Shown one piece after another: positions 26,611 through 36,520 of a stretch of 64,000 nucleotides of DNA. Position 1 is the stretch's first letter, and each line of letters begins with the position of its first letter. This DNA is from Jeotgalibacillus soli (GTDB taxonomy: Bacteria; Bacillota; Bacilli; Bacillales; Jeotgalibacillaceae). The stretch lies in assembly GCF_000829435.1 (NCBI RefSeq), contig NZ_JXRP01000018.1, positions 434,001 to 498,000 of the forward strand, written 5' to 3'. A model generated the notes under the pieces. The model was not told the origin of the DNA, searched no databases, and saw nothing but the letters and a program-made list of their open reading frames with translations. The position numbers were made by a program, and so were the translations under genes.

Positions 26611-28187
26611 AGACCAACGGGATTATTTTAGGTGAAATGGATAAACGATTAATTATTCAGCCGACAAACAGCAAGGCGCCAAATCGTAATCATTTTGTGG
26701 TTGGAGGTCCGGGATCTTTTAAAACCCAATCGTATGTTATAACCAATGTCATTAACGAGCGTCAGTGTTCCATTGTGGTCACGGATCCTAAGGGTGAAGT
26801 GTATGAAAGTACGGCCGGTATTAAAGAGAGACAGGGTTACGCGGTTCATGTGGTGAACTTTGCGGATATGTCAAAGTCAGATCGTTATAATTCATTTGAT
26901 TATGTACGCAAAGATCTTGAAGCGTCTACTGTGGCAAATACCATTGTAGCAGCAAAGAATGATCCGAAACGTAAAGACATTTGGTATAACTCTCAATTCT
27001 CTCTGTTAAAAGCGCTCATTTTGTATTCGGTTTATGAAATGCCCCCAGAGCAGCGTAACATGTCAGGCGTACTGGATTTCTTGCAGGAGTTTGACCCAGA
27101 AGTAGATGAAGATGGTGATTCAGCCCTTGATAACCAGTTTATGAAACTAGATCGCTTGCATCCCGCACGAAGAGCGTATGAGCTTGGATTTAAAAAGTCA
27201 CAGGAAAAAACGAGAGCGAGCATCATCATTTCATTACTAACCACAATCGGAGATTTTGTAGATGAGGAAGTCGCGAGGTTTTCATCTTTTTCTGATTTCT
27301 ATCTAGGAGAAGTCGGGATGAGGAAGATTTGTCTTTATGTCATTATTCCCGTAATGGACAGTACATGGGAAGGTCTTATCAATCTCTTTTTCAATCAAAT
27401 GTTTCGAGAATTATACCGCATTGGATCAAAACATCACGCGAAGCTGCCGCAGCCGGTCGTTTTCATCCTTGATGAATTTCCGAATCTGGGAAAATTCGAT
27501 GACTATGAAAAATTTTTGGCCACATGCCGAGGATATGGCATCGGCGTTTCCACAATACTTCAAAACATCACGCAGCTGCAGGCCATCTACGGAAGAGAGA
27601 AGGCTGAATCCATTTTAGGCAACTGTGCGATCAAGATTTGTTTAGGTAATGTCAATGAAACCACCGCCAAGTACTTCATGGAATTGATGGGAAAAGCGAC
27701 GGTGAAAGTAGAGACAGAATCAAGCTCTCATTCAAGAGGACAGAGAGACAGTTCCTCTTCGAGTGAAAGTTATAGCTATACGGGACGTGATTTGAAGAAC
27801 TTAGATGAAATTTTAACAATGAGTACGGAGGAATCCATTGTTGTGATCGCCGGAAAACATCCGGTTATTGCAAAGAAAACCAAACAATTTGAGATTTTTC
27901 CGAATGCTGCTGAACTGTTTAAAGTATCGCAGAACGATTATCAAAATTCACCCTCAAAAGAGTCACTCAAAGCCTTTGATAGTCGCGTTCAAGAATTTGA
28001 TGACAAGCAGCTGCAGAAGCAAGCAACTACCTCAGAAGAGATTAGAGAAGATGAAGATCCTAAAGAAAATGATTTGGAGGACACGAGCAGGAAGGCAGAA
28101 GATTTCTTTCAAATGTTTGAGGATGACGACGAGGATGAGGATCAATTAAAAGAAGAGCGTAAAGAACAGGAAAAGGCAGGTGTCTGA
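26607..28187 (+). CDS. VirD4/TraG-like type IV coupling ATPase
   Basis: 526 residues. Walker A is GGPGSFKT (residues 33-40), Walker B is VVFILDEFPNLG (Asp289-Glu290), and ITDPKGEV-like VTDPKGEVYEST follows the first. These are hallmarks of T4SS coupling proteins that feed DNA-relaxase complexes to the channel. There is no membrane segment; the preceding gene seems to supply it. The C-terminal 70 residues are acidic and low-complexity (EDDDEDEDQ). No relaxase or VirB4 gene lies nearby. Confidence 0.92.
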   Translation: MKTNGIILGEMDKRLIIQPTNSKAPNRNHFVVGGPGSFKTQSYVITNVINERQCSIVVTDPKGEVYESTAGIKERQGYAVHVVNFADMSKSDRYNSFDYVRKDLEASTVANTIVAAKNDPKRKDIWYNSQFSLLKALILYSVYEMPPEQRNMSGVLDFLQEFDPEVDEDGDSALDNQFMKLDRLHPARRAYELGFKKSQEKTRASIIISLLTTIGDFVDEEVARFSSFSDFYLGEVGMRKICLYVIIPVMDSTWEGLINLFFNQMFRELYRIGSKHHAKLPQPVVFILDEFPNLGKFDDYEKFLATCRGYGIGVSTILQNITQLQAIYGREKAESILGNCAIKICLGNVNETTAKYFMELMGKATVKVETESSSHSRGQRDSSSSSESYSYTGRDLKNLDEILTMSTEESIVVIAGKHPVIAKKTKQFEIFPNAAELFKVSQNDYQNSPSKESLKAFDSRVQEFDDKQLQKQATTSEEIREDEDPKENDLEDTSRKAEDFFQMFEDDDEDEDQLKEERKEQEKAGV

Positions 28188-28188
28188 T

Positions 28189-28692
28189 ATGAAAAAGAGA
28201 ATCTCAACGGCTTTATTATTTGTCGCTATCACTATCTTGTCTGCTTGTGGTGGCTTTGATGAAGAGAGTGCTGCAAAAGAAAGTCGAGCGAGTCTAGTTG
28301 AGTTTTTAAATTCCCACGGTGAACAAGAAGTTCTGCTTGAAGATTCTTCAGATGTACAAGAAGTTGCAGACATTGTATCGGCTGAATTTGAGCCGTATTT
28401 CACAGAACAATATATGACGGCTGTTCAGGAGGCTATTATTGCAAATGATGGAGTGAAATCGAAATTCATGGAAACGGAGTTATTTTTTCTTGAAGAGATG
28501 TACGAAAATCTTAATGATGATCCAACAGTCGGGTTTTATAATCTATATACAGTAAATTCGGGTCAAGTGGACGAAGAAAATGAAATAGTTACATATGAAC
28601 TTGAACGAACTGAATCAGGTCTCGGTAACAGTGGTGGTTTAGTCGAAATGGTTGAGGAAGATGGCGACTGGAAAATAAATTCAGTTCAATAA
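28189..28692 (+). CDS. Lipoprotein of the conjugation-type cluster
   Basis: 167 residues with a signal peptide and lipobox LSAC (Cys20), then an acidic soluble domain ending LVEMVEEDGDWKINSVQ, an NTF2-like ending similar to the protein at 25648. No family recognised. The ATG at 28189 lies just beyond the stop of the coupling ATPase gene and behind GCAGGTG. Probably a surface accessory of the transfer channel. Confidence 0.75.
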   Translation: MKKRISTALLFVAITILSACGGFDEESAAKESRASLVEFLNSHGEQEVLLEDSSDVQEVADIVSAEFEPYFTEQYMTAVQEAIIANDGVKSKFMETELFFLEEMYENLNDDPTVGFYNLYTVNSGQVDEENEIVTYELERTESGLGNSGGLVEMVEEDGDWKINSVQ

Positions 28693-28707
28693 AGAGAGGG
28701 AAATTCG

Positions 28708-29556
28708 ATGTTTGACTTTGAAGGAAAGATCCTTGATTTTTTTGAAAGTTCATTCAGAAGTATCTTTGACTCTATCTTTATATTTTTATCTGATATCGTT
28801 TTTTCACATGATAAAATGCCGAATTTTTTTATAGATCTATATGGGGTTTTTCTAGTAATTGGCTCGGCAGTTATGTTGGTTTTGGTTTCATTTAAGGTGG
28901 TACAAGCAATGATTCAAAATGCGGCTAGTGGAGGATCAAACCAAATTGCATTATCTGATATTGTCGTCAGAACTCTTTTAGCAAGTGCTATGATTCCAAT
29001 AATGCCATTCATTCTCTTGTTCATTGTAGGGAAGGTTGTTTATCCTTTAGGAGAATATATGTTTAAGTCGATGGGGGAGTCTTCTGCAAAAGGGGTGGTT
29101 GATGTATTGAGGGCTAGTGAGTTAGGTGAGTTTTTAGGTTCTCAAATAATGTTGATCATTGTTTTGGGGATTATTACCATCGGAGTTACAGTATTCACAG
29201 TGAAAATGTGTATCTACCATGCAGATTTAATATTACTGCAAGTATTATCGGTTTGGGCAGCCATATCTATTATCGCTGATGATAATAACTATGCCTCGGT
29301 CTGGTGGCGTGAAGTGCTTTCGCAAGTAACCACTATTGTTGTGCAGGTCGCCATTATGGCTGGGATGGTTCAATTACTATCAAATGACATTACCTGGTGG
29401 AGTTTCATGTTGATTATTGGTTTTTCTGTTTTGTTAATTCGAGGACCAAGCGTTACCCGACACATGTGGTATGCTACGGGATCTGGAAAAGCTGCAATAG
29501 GTCAAGCAGGGAAGATAGCAACGAGAATAAGCATGTTGCGGGGAGTAACAAGATAG
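28708..29556 (+). CDS. TrbL/VirB6-like conjugal transfer membrane protein
   Basis: 282 residues with about six membrane helices. FKVVQAMIQNAASGGSNQIALSDIVVRT is typical of Gram-positive TrbL-like channel proteins, and the tail is soluble and basic. It would form the inner-membrane pore of the T4SS. GAGAGGGAAA precedes the ATG. It is the last intact transfer gene; the sequence downstream is decayed. Confidence 0.8.
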   Translation: MFDFEGKILDFFESSFRSIFDSIFIFLSDIVFSHDKMPNFFIDLYGVFLVIGSAVMLVLVSFKVVQAMIQNAASGGSNQIALSDIVVRTLLASAMIPIMPFILLFIVGKVVYPLGEYMFKSMGESSAKGVVDVLRASELGEFLGSQIMLIIVLGIITIGVTVFTVKMCIYHADLILLQVLSVWAAISIIADDNNYASVWWREVLSQVTTIVVQVAIMAGMVQLLSNDITWWSFMLIIGFSVLLIRGPSVTRHMWYATGSGKAAIGQAGKIATRISMLRGVTR

Positions 29557-29650
29557 CTTGAAACTCACTGCTTTAAAAACAAATAAAACTTAAATAGTTA
29601 GTCATACGGTTCAAGTTTTATTTATGGGACAAAATGTTTAAGGTGGAGGG

Positions 29651-29848
29651 CATCAGATTTTTCCGAATGATATAAATTCGAAAGATCTTGTATACTTTGT
29701 TTGATAATTATAAAATCACGTTGGACATGTAGGATTTTATGTAGGTGATTGAAAGTTTATAGTAGCTCAAACGATTAAAGATGTTGCGGTTGTTGATATG
29801 GCTGTAAGCAAGTCTCTTTACCAGTCCATTAAAATTTTTTTCAATTAA
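29651..29848 (+). pseudogene. NlpC/P60 cell-wall peptidase remnant
   Basis: One frame, broken by four stops, reads INSKDLVYFV, then NHVGHVGFYVGD, then KFIVAQTIKDVAVVDM. This is the DLVFF...HVGIYVGDGKFIHA pattern of NlpC/P60 domains. All pieces are in the same frame, so the gene died by point mutation. It may be the tail of a CwlT-like gene of the transfer cluster. The rest of 29849-30097 shows nothing certain. Confidence 0.6.
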
Positions 29849-30097
29849 CCCTTATTGACTTAAATCAATCTTGTGGCTCACTCTGTTCGATAATTTGCAC
29901 TGATTTAATTGTTATTTTGCACATTCAAATTTAAAAAACCAATTTCTGTTCGGTTTTAGTTAATATACTTTTTGTATTGACTATTACAATTTAGATGTTT
30001 CTGGATTAAGGTACTGGATTAACTGATAGGGAATAAAGATACAAGTTCGTTTATACTTTTAAACCACCAATGAAATTATAATTGGTTAACCACCAAA

Positions 30098-30132
30098 AAA
30101 CCCCACTATAGATAATTTCTATAGTGGGGTTT
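30098..30132 (+). terminator. Strong bidirectional terminator
   Basis: AAACCCCACTATAGA pairs perfectly with TCTATAGTGGGGTTT around a 5-base loop, with A and T runs on either side. Confidence 0.85.
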
Positions 30133-30224
30133 GTTATTACTAAAATTTTGTTAATGATAAATGAAGTATCAGCTTTGTTTAGTCATTCTAAAGTGAAAAG
30201 AAAAATCTAAATAAAGTAGACATT

Positions 30225-30250
30225 AAAAGCCTTCTATCGCGGAGGGCTTT
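30225..30250 (+). terminator. Hairpin with long T-run
   Basis: AAAAGCCTTC and GGAGGGCTTT pair with one mismatch around a TATCGC loop, followed by TTTTTATTT. Two terminators within 120 bases isolate the TIR gene from the transfer genes. Confidence 0.7.
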
Positions 30251-30434
30251 TTTTATTTGGAAAAATTGAATTTTTCATTTAAGGGTTCAATGTAAGCTGG
30301 TATTTCAATTCCTTTTGCTTCGTATGCATAATAATACGACCTAAAGTCTTCGGTTTTTCCAATTCGTATACAATTATAAAATAAATATATTATAATATTA
30401 CTAACAAATAACAATAGTATGGGGCGATCATTGT

Positions 30435-31259
30435 ATGTTTTACCATGTTTTAATAAGAGCAAAAGCTGAAGGTAAATATAAAGAGATGTTTGAACTAGAT
30501 ATAAAAAACGAGGATGAAGTTTTAGAAGATATAGTAATTCCTTACCTTCAAGATGAAGAATTCCTATTCGATGGGTATTTTATCAAACGAGATAAGATCG
30601 AAAGGATTGAGATTAAACTTACTGAGGAACCCTCTAAAGTGCTTTCAGAGTACGAAAATAATAACATGCCTTCGGATTTAATTATGTATGTTAGTAAAGA
30701 AGATGTAGTAGGCTATGAAAGGCATTCAAAAGATATTACAAAAAATTTACTATCCAGTGCCGCAAAAGAGCTACAGACTAGCAAAAAAGAAAATAACAAA
30801 GTCGAGAACTTCATTGATAGATCAAAGGTATTTATTGTTCATGGTCACGATGAATTAGCTGAAGGAAAAGTAGCCAGATTTGTTGAAAAATTAGGGTTGG
30901 AAGCTATCATTTTACATGAACAAGCTAACCGAGGACAAACTATCATTGAAAAAATTGAAAGGTACTCTAATGTTGGGTTCGGAATTGTTTTATATACTCC
31001 GTGTGATGTAGGAGCAAAAAAAGAAGAAGAACCTCAATTGCAACCTAGAGCTAGACAAAATGTAGTTTTTGAACATGGATTTTTAATGGGAAAAATCGGA
31101 AGAAGTAATGTATGTGCATTAGTAAAAGGTGGAGTAGAAACTCCGAATGATATCTCGGGGGTAGTTTATATAACAATGGATCAAAATGATTCTTGGAAAA
31201 GTAAACTAGCTAAAGAAATGAGAGAGTCTGGATATAATATTGATATGAATAAAATATAA
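30435..31259 (+). CDS. TIR-domain (PF10137-like) protein, possible defence effector
   Basis: 274 residues. Residues 1 to about 125 form an alpha-beta domain (FYHVLIRAKAEGKYKEMFE, FLFDGYFIKRDKIERI) that I have seen only with this C-terminus. Residues 132-274 are a TIR-like nucleotide-binding domain: VFIVHGHDE, RGQTIIEKIE, and Glu213 in VVFEHGFLMGKIGR, which fits the glutamate that cleaves NAD in active TIRs. Such proteins act in phage defence by depleting NAD. The gene stands alone between terminators. Ribosome binding is weak (GGGGCG). The defence role is inference. Confidence 0.82.
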   Translation: MFYHVLIRAKAEGKYKEMFELDIKNEDEVLEDIVIPYLQDEEFLFDGYFIKRDKIERIEIKLTEEPSKVLSEYENNNMPSDLIMYVSKEDVVGYERHSKDITKNLLSSAAKELQTSKKENNKVENFIDRSKVFIVHGHDELAEGKVARFVEKLGLEAIILHEQANRGQTIIEKIERYSNVGFGIVLYTPCDVGAKKEEEPQLQPRARQNVVFEHGFLMGKIGRSNVCALVKGGVETPNDISGVVYITMDQNDSWKSKLAKEMRESGYNIDMNKI

Positions 31260-31267
31260 ATATTTAA

Positions 31268-31297
31268 ACTCGAACCTTTATCTTTTTCAGGATAGAG
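31268..31297 (+). terminator. Terminator after the TIR gene
   Basis: GAACCTTTATC pairs with GGATAGAGGTTC with one bulge, followed by TTTTCTGTTCT. Confidence 0.65.
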
Positions 31298-31407
31298 GTT
31301 CTTTTCTGTTCTTTCTAAGTAGACCCTGTGCGAACATTTGTAAGTGTAGTACTATCAAGGTGATAAAGTGTTCATTCAGAGTTGTTCAATCGTAAAGGAG
31401 AGATATT

Positions 31408-31548
31408 ATGAAAATTGGCTATGCTCGTGTAAGCTCCGTCGATCAAAATTTAGATAGACAGATGAAAGGCCTCAAATCGGATCAAAAAGCCCGGTCCTCT
31501 GAATGGGTCTCACTGTCATCCTGCGGTTCTCAGCCCTACGGCCTCTAA
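31408..31548 (+). pseudogene. Serine recombinase N-terminal fragment
   Basis: MKIGYARVSSVDQNLDRQM is a textbook resolvase/invertase N-terminus with the catalytic serine in RVS, behind a good AAAGGAG site. After about 24 residues the similarity ends and the frame runs 22 more codons into unrelated sequence before a stop. The gene was cut by a deletion or insertion. A full recombinase of the same family is on the minus strand at 38620. Confidence 0.75.
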
Positions 31549-31575
31549 GCAACAAATTTTACCTTAAAGTAAGGG

Positions 31576-31604
31576 TTTACATTGAAACGAAGATACGGTA
31601 TTAT
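31576..31604 (+). promoter_or_regulatory. SigA-type promoter of the licT operon
   Basis: TTTACA at 31576-31581 and TATTAT at 31599-31604 are 17 bases apart. Transcription would start just before the antiterminator site that precedes licT. Confidence 0.65.
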
Positions 31605-31634
31605 GTATTCAACAAGTAAAGAGATTCGATTGAA

Positions 31635-31713
31635 GATTGTTACTGATGATGCAGGCAAGACTTCAACAAAAAATGGGACGCTAGTTCTTTTCTTTGTTGA
31701 AGTCTTGTCTTTT
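31635..31713 (+). promoter_or_regulatory. RAT antiterminator site overlapping a terminator, upstream of licT
   Basis: GATTGTTACTG at 31635 and GCAGGCAAGAC at 31651-31661 form the RNA antiterminator hairpin bound by BglG/LicT proteins. CAAGACTTCAACAAA (31656-31670) also pairs with TTTGTTGAAGTCTTG (31693-31707), followed by TCTTTTTT, as a terminator. The two structures are mutually exclusive, so licT is autoregulated at this site. Confidence 0.85.
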
Positions 31714-31739
31714 TTATGTCTTTTTATGGAGGGACTTAC

Positions 31740-32579
31740 ATGGTGATAAAACAGGTTATCAATAATAATATTGCCATAAGTGTAGATTCCCAGGGGGATG
31801 AGGTCATCCTAATTGGAAAGGGTTTAGCGTTTAATAAAAAGAAAGGGGATGAGATTGATCATCAAAAAGTTGAAAAACGTTTCTATTTAGAGGATCAGGG
31901 ATTGTATACAAAATTCAAAAAACTTTTGCGGGAAGTTTCCATTGAAGAGATTAATATATCGGATGATATCATTAGTCTAGCGAGAAGACGGTTAAAGAAA
32001 GAGTTAAATGAGAGTATTTATATATCATTGCCAGATCATATTAGTTTAGCGGTGACACGTGCAAAGGATGGACTAAATGTCAAAAACGGGTTGCTGTGGG
32101 AAATAAAAAAATTGTATAAAGAAGAGTATTTAATTGCTCAAGAAGCTATTCAATTAATAAACGAAAAGTTTAACGTTGAACTTGGCGATGATGAAGCCGG
32201 ATTTATAGCTTTTCACTTCGTTAATGCCCAATTAAACAGCGGTATAAACACGGTTACTAAAATAACGCAATTTATAAAAGAAATTCTTTCAATTATTACT
32301 TATCAGCTTAATACTGCTGTTGATGAAGATTCCCTGCCAGGTTTTCGATTTTTAACCCATTTAAAGTTTTTTGCAAACAGAATTTTTTCTCAAGAAACAA
32401 ACGAGAATTCAGAAGATCCATTTTTATATGAAATCGTAAAAGAAAGATACTCACAAGCCTTTACTATTGCGCAATCGGTAAAGCAGCATATCCGTAATCA
32501 ATACTCGTATGAAGTGTCCGATATGGAGGTAACCTATTTAACAATTCATATTCAGCGTTTGTTAGATAGGAAAAACTAG
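31740..32579 (+). CDS. licT: LicT-type transcriptional antiterminator (BglG family)
   Basis: 279 residues: N-terminal RNA-binding CAT domain (VIKQVINNNIAISVDSQGDEVILIGKGLAF), then two PRD domains with the conserved regulatory histidines (LPDHISLAVTRA, FHFVNAQL, LTHLKFFANRIF, THIQRLL-like TIHIQRLL). Phosphorylation by the PTS switches it. When active it melts terminators by stabilising RAT hairpins; such sites lie upstream of licT, upstream of bglP, and twice upstream of the decayed copy at 40357. GGAGGG precedes the ATG. Confidence 0.95.
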   Translation: MVIKQVINNNIAISVDSQGDEVILIGKGLAFNKKKGDEIDHQKVEKRFYLEDQGLYTKFKKLLREVSIEEINISDDIISLARRRLKKELNESIYISLPDHISLAVTRAKDGLNVKNGLLWEIKKLYKEEYLIAQEAIQLINEKFNVELGDDEAGFIAFHFVNAQLNSGINTVTKITQFIKEILSIITYQLNTAVDEDSLPGFRFLTHLKFFANRIFSQETNENSEDPFLYEIVKERYSQAFTIAQSVKQHIRNQYSYEVSDMEVTYLTIHIQRLLDRKN

Positions 32580-32594
32580 ATAATTTTATTCAAC

Positions 32595-32681
32595 CTTGTT
32601 ACTCTTCGGGAGGCTAGACTTGGATTAAACCTAAAACGTGTTTTAAGACAATGTTTTTTAGGTTCAATTCAAGTCTTTTTA
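32595..32681 (+). promoter_or_regulatory. RAT-like site and terminator between licT and bglP
   Basis: CTTGTTACTC...GGAGGCTAGACTT from 32595 resembles a RAT with several changes from consensus. AGACTTGGATTAAACCTAAA pairs with TTTAGGTTCAATTCAAGTCT ending at 32676, followed by TTTTATTTTT. LicT activity would be needed to read into bglP. Confidence 0.75.
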
Positions 32682-32730
32682 TTTTTACGTAGATATATTT
32701 TGTAATTGAAAATTAAATAAAGGAGAAATA

Positions 32731-34590
32731 ATGATGAATAATAAAGAACTAGGTGAAAAAATAATTGATTTAGTAGGTGGAGAAAAGAATGTCAATTCTC
32801 TCATTCATTGTGCAACACGTCTAAGATTTAATCTAAAAAATTTCGATAAAGCGAACAAAAGTGCATTGTCCGATATTCCTGATGTCTTAACTGTAGTCGA
32901 AAAAGGAGGACAACTTCAAGTTGTCATTGGAAACAAAGTAGGAAAAGTTCATACAGAAATTATGAAATCCCACAATATTTCTTCCGGAAGTGAACAAGAC
33001 GGGAAGAATAGCGAAAAAAAGGCTGGTTTAATGGCCAACGTATTTGAATACATCTCAGGTACTTTTACACCTTTAATACCAGCATTGGCTGGTGCTGGTA
33101 TGATCAAGGCGCTACTCGCAGTTTTAACAATCCTTAATTGGATTAATGTAGAGGGATCAACCTATGCTGTGTTAAATGGTGCTTCAAGTGGTCTATTTTA
33201 TTTCTTGCCTATTTTTGTAGGTGTTTCGGCTGCTAGAAAATTAGGGGCTAATCCCTATGTTGCTGGTGTCATTGCGGCAGGTTTATTAGATCCGAATTTC
33301 ACCGCTTTAATAGAAAGCACTGGGGACACAACTTTTATGGGAATACCATTAATCGCCGCAAGTTACTCAACAACTGTATTCCCTATCCTTATAGCGATGG
33401 CGGTTTATGCTCCATTAGAAAGATGGCTGAAACGAATTTCACCAGACACTATCCAACTGTTTTTTGTATCAATGATTAGTATTCTAGTTATGGTACCCCT
33501 TACTGCCTTAGTATTCGGTCCATTTGGGGAATATATTAGCTCCGGGATTGGAAGCGCAGTTGCCTTTATGCTAGATACTTCTGCAATTCTCTCAGGTATT
33601 TTAATTGCACTAGCTTGGCCAATCATAGTTATACTCGGTGTTCATTGGGGTATTTTCCCAATTATTCTTGATAACATGTCCCGTGGTGGAGATATGATCA
33701 AACCAATTACTGCAGCTGCAGTTTTTGCTCAAATAGGTATTGCATTCGGAATCTTTCTTCGTGCAAGAAAAAACAAAGAATTACGTTCTTTAACTTTCGC
33801 AGCAACTACGTCAGGATTGTTAGCCGGAGTAACGGAGCCAATTTTATATGGTTTAATTCTACGCTACAAAAGATTGATCCCACTCACGCTTATTTCTGGT
33901 GCGATTGGTGGAGCAATGATTGCAGTATTTGATGTAAAGATTTCTACGTTTGTATTTAACAGTATATTTACGATACCAAATTATACGCCAACACTTGGAT
34001 ATGTAATCGGAATTGGATCATCATTTCTTGCAGCAACTGTGTTAGCGTTCATTTTTGGAACAGAAGGAAAAAAAATAAAGTCTGAAGATGAAAATGCTGT
34101 TAATGCTCAGGAAGAAAATCCAAGCATAGAATCTGTAAAATTTGATATTCAGTCCCCTCTGAAGGGGGAATTAATCCCGCTGGAAGAGATTGATGATCCA
34201 GTATTTTCAAATGCTTCTATGGGTAAAGGTGTAGGAATTGAACCTATCGAAGGAGTTGTTTACTCTCCATTCAATGGGAAGGTAGTTACTTTATTCCCAA
34301 CAAAGCATGCAATTGGGTTAGTTAGTGAGGATGGTGTTGAAGTACTGATTCATATTGGTATCGACACTGTTCAGTTAGAAGGTAAACATTTTGAAGCACA
34401 TGTCGCTACAGATGCGATTGTGAAAAAAGGCGATAAATTAATTACTTTTGATATTCAAGCTATTCAGGATGAAGGGTATAAAACAACCACACCTATTATC
34501 ATCACAAATACGAAAGACTACTTAGACGCTATACCAATGAACCCTAAACAGATAAATGCGGGAGAGCACGTATTAACAATTTTAAGATAA
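32731..34590 (+). CDS. bglP: Beta-glucoside PTS transporter, EIIBCA
   Basis: 619 residues in the order IIB, IIC, IIA. Cys27 in [11 protein letters not shown] is the IIB phosphorylation site; GVTEPILYGL marks the IIC domain of the glucose/beta-glucoside superfamily; His541 in [10 protein letters not shown] is the IIA phosphorylation site. It imports and phosphorylates aryl-beta-glucosides or cellobiose-like sugars. AAAGGAG precedes two adjacent ATGs. It is intact, unlike the second copy at 40357. Confidence 0.95.
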   Translation: MMNNKELGEKIIDLVGGEKNVNSLIHCATRLRFNLKNFDKANKSALSDIPDVLTVVEKGGQLQVVIGNKVGKVHTEIMKSHNISSGSEQDGKNSEKKAGLMANVFEYISGTFTPLIPALAGAGMIKALLAVLTILNWINVEGSTYAVLNGASSGLFYFLPIFVGVSAARKLGANPYVAGVIAAGLLDPNFTALIESTGDTTFMGIPLIAASYSTTVFPILIAMAVYAPLERWLKRISPDTIQLFFVSMISILVMVPLTALVFGPFGEYISSGIGSAVAFMLDTSAILSGILIALAWPIIVILGVHWGIFPIILDNMSRGGDMIKPITAAAVFAQIGIAFGIFLRARKNKELRSLTFAATTSGLLAGVTEPILYGLILRYKRLIPLTLISGAIGGAMIAVFDVKISTFVFNSIFTIPNYTPTLGYVIGIGSSFLAATVLAFIFGTEGKKIKSEDENAVNAQEENPSIESVKFDIQSPLKGELIPLEEIDDPVFSNASMGKGVGIEPIEGVVYSPFNGKVVTLFPTKHAIGLVSEDGVEVLIHIGIDTVQLEGKHFEAHVATDAIVKKGDKLITFDIQAIQDEGYKTTTPIIITNTKDYLDAIPMNPKQINAGEHVLTILR

Positions 34591-34608
34591 ATTTTAAAAG
34601 ATTAATAA

Positions 34609-36027
<1,419 letters not shown>

Positions 36028-36056
36028 AAGAAGCATTTTAACTCAAGGAAGTAACA

Positions 36057-36485
36057 ATGACAGAAACTACTGCTGAAGATGGTGAAGCAATAATTGAAGT
36101 TGAAGAAGATGTAAAAGTAATCGAAGAAGAATTTCATCTTGATATGGCAGATTCTGAAGTAGCAGCTGCGATTCATGCTATGTCTCATCAAAAAGTAATC
36201 TCTGAGGACGATGAAAAATGGGGACCCAAAATACCATTGACTCAAGAGCGAGTAGAAAGATTGCTTGAAGTGGTTAAAGCTCGTCAACATGATGCTAATT
36301 TTGAGAATGAAGAAACTTATTTTGAAATTTTGAATCGGTGGGCAAAAGGAGACTTCTCTCAGGTGGCACGAGACCATAATAATATTTGGTACAGCCAAAA
36401 TGGAAACATTGGATACGCTACTGGAGTTATGCCTGTTGAAGAAGAAATGGAATACATCAGAGTAAATTTCAATGTGAATGATTAA
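36057..36485 (+). CDS. DUF6241-like protein lacking its signal sequence
   Basis: 142 residues: an acidic N-terminus, then a domain (AIHAMSHQKV, KWGPKIPLTQERVERLL, RWAKGDFSQVARDHNNIW, GVMPVEEEMEYI) that matches my memory of the Bacillus DUF6241 family. Relatives usually have an N-terminal signal or membrane segment; here a stop lies six codons upstream of the ATG, so it is absent. AAGGAAG precedes the start. It follows bglH by 29 bases but is unrelated in function, and may be a transferred or truncated gene. Confidence 0.6.
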   Translation: MTETTAEDGEAIIEVEEDVKVIEEEFHLDMADSEVAAAIHAMSHQKVISEDDEKWGPKIPLTQERVERLLEVVKARQHDANFENEETYFEILNRWAKGDFSQVARDHNNIWYSQNGNIGYATGVMPVEEEMEYIRVNFNVND

Positions 36486-36490
36486 AAGAA

Positions 36491-36520
36491 AAAAGTGCGC
36501 TGCAAATGCAGTGCACTTTT
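36491..36520. terminator. Bidirectional terminator
   Basis: AAAAGTGCGCTGCA pairs with TGCAGTGCACTTTT around two bases, with A and T runs on both sides. It serves the convergent genes at 36057 and 36519, overlapping the latter's stop. Confidence 0.8.

Noticed and set aside
29885-29935. Repeated TTTGCAC-like words resembling IS21-type ends
   Set aside because: Too short, no transposase frame nearby, and only two imperfect copies.
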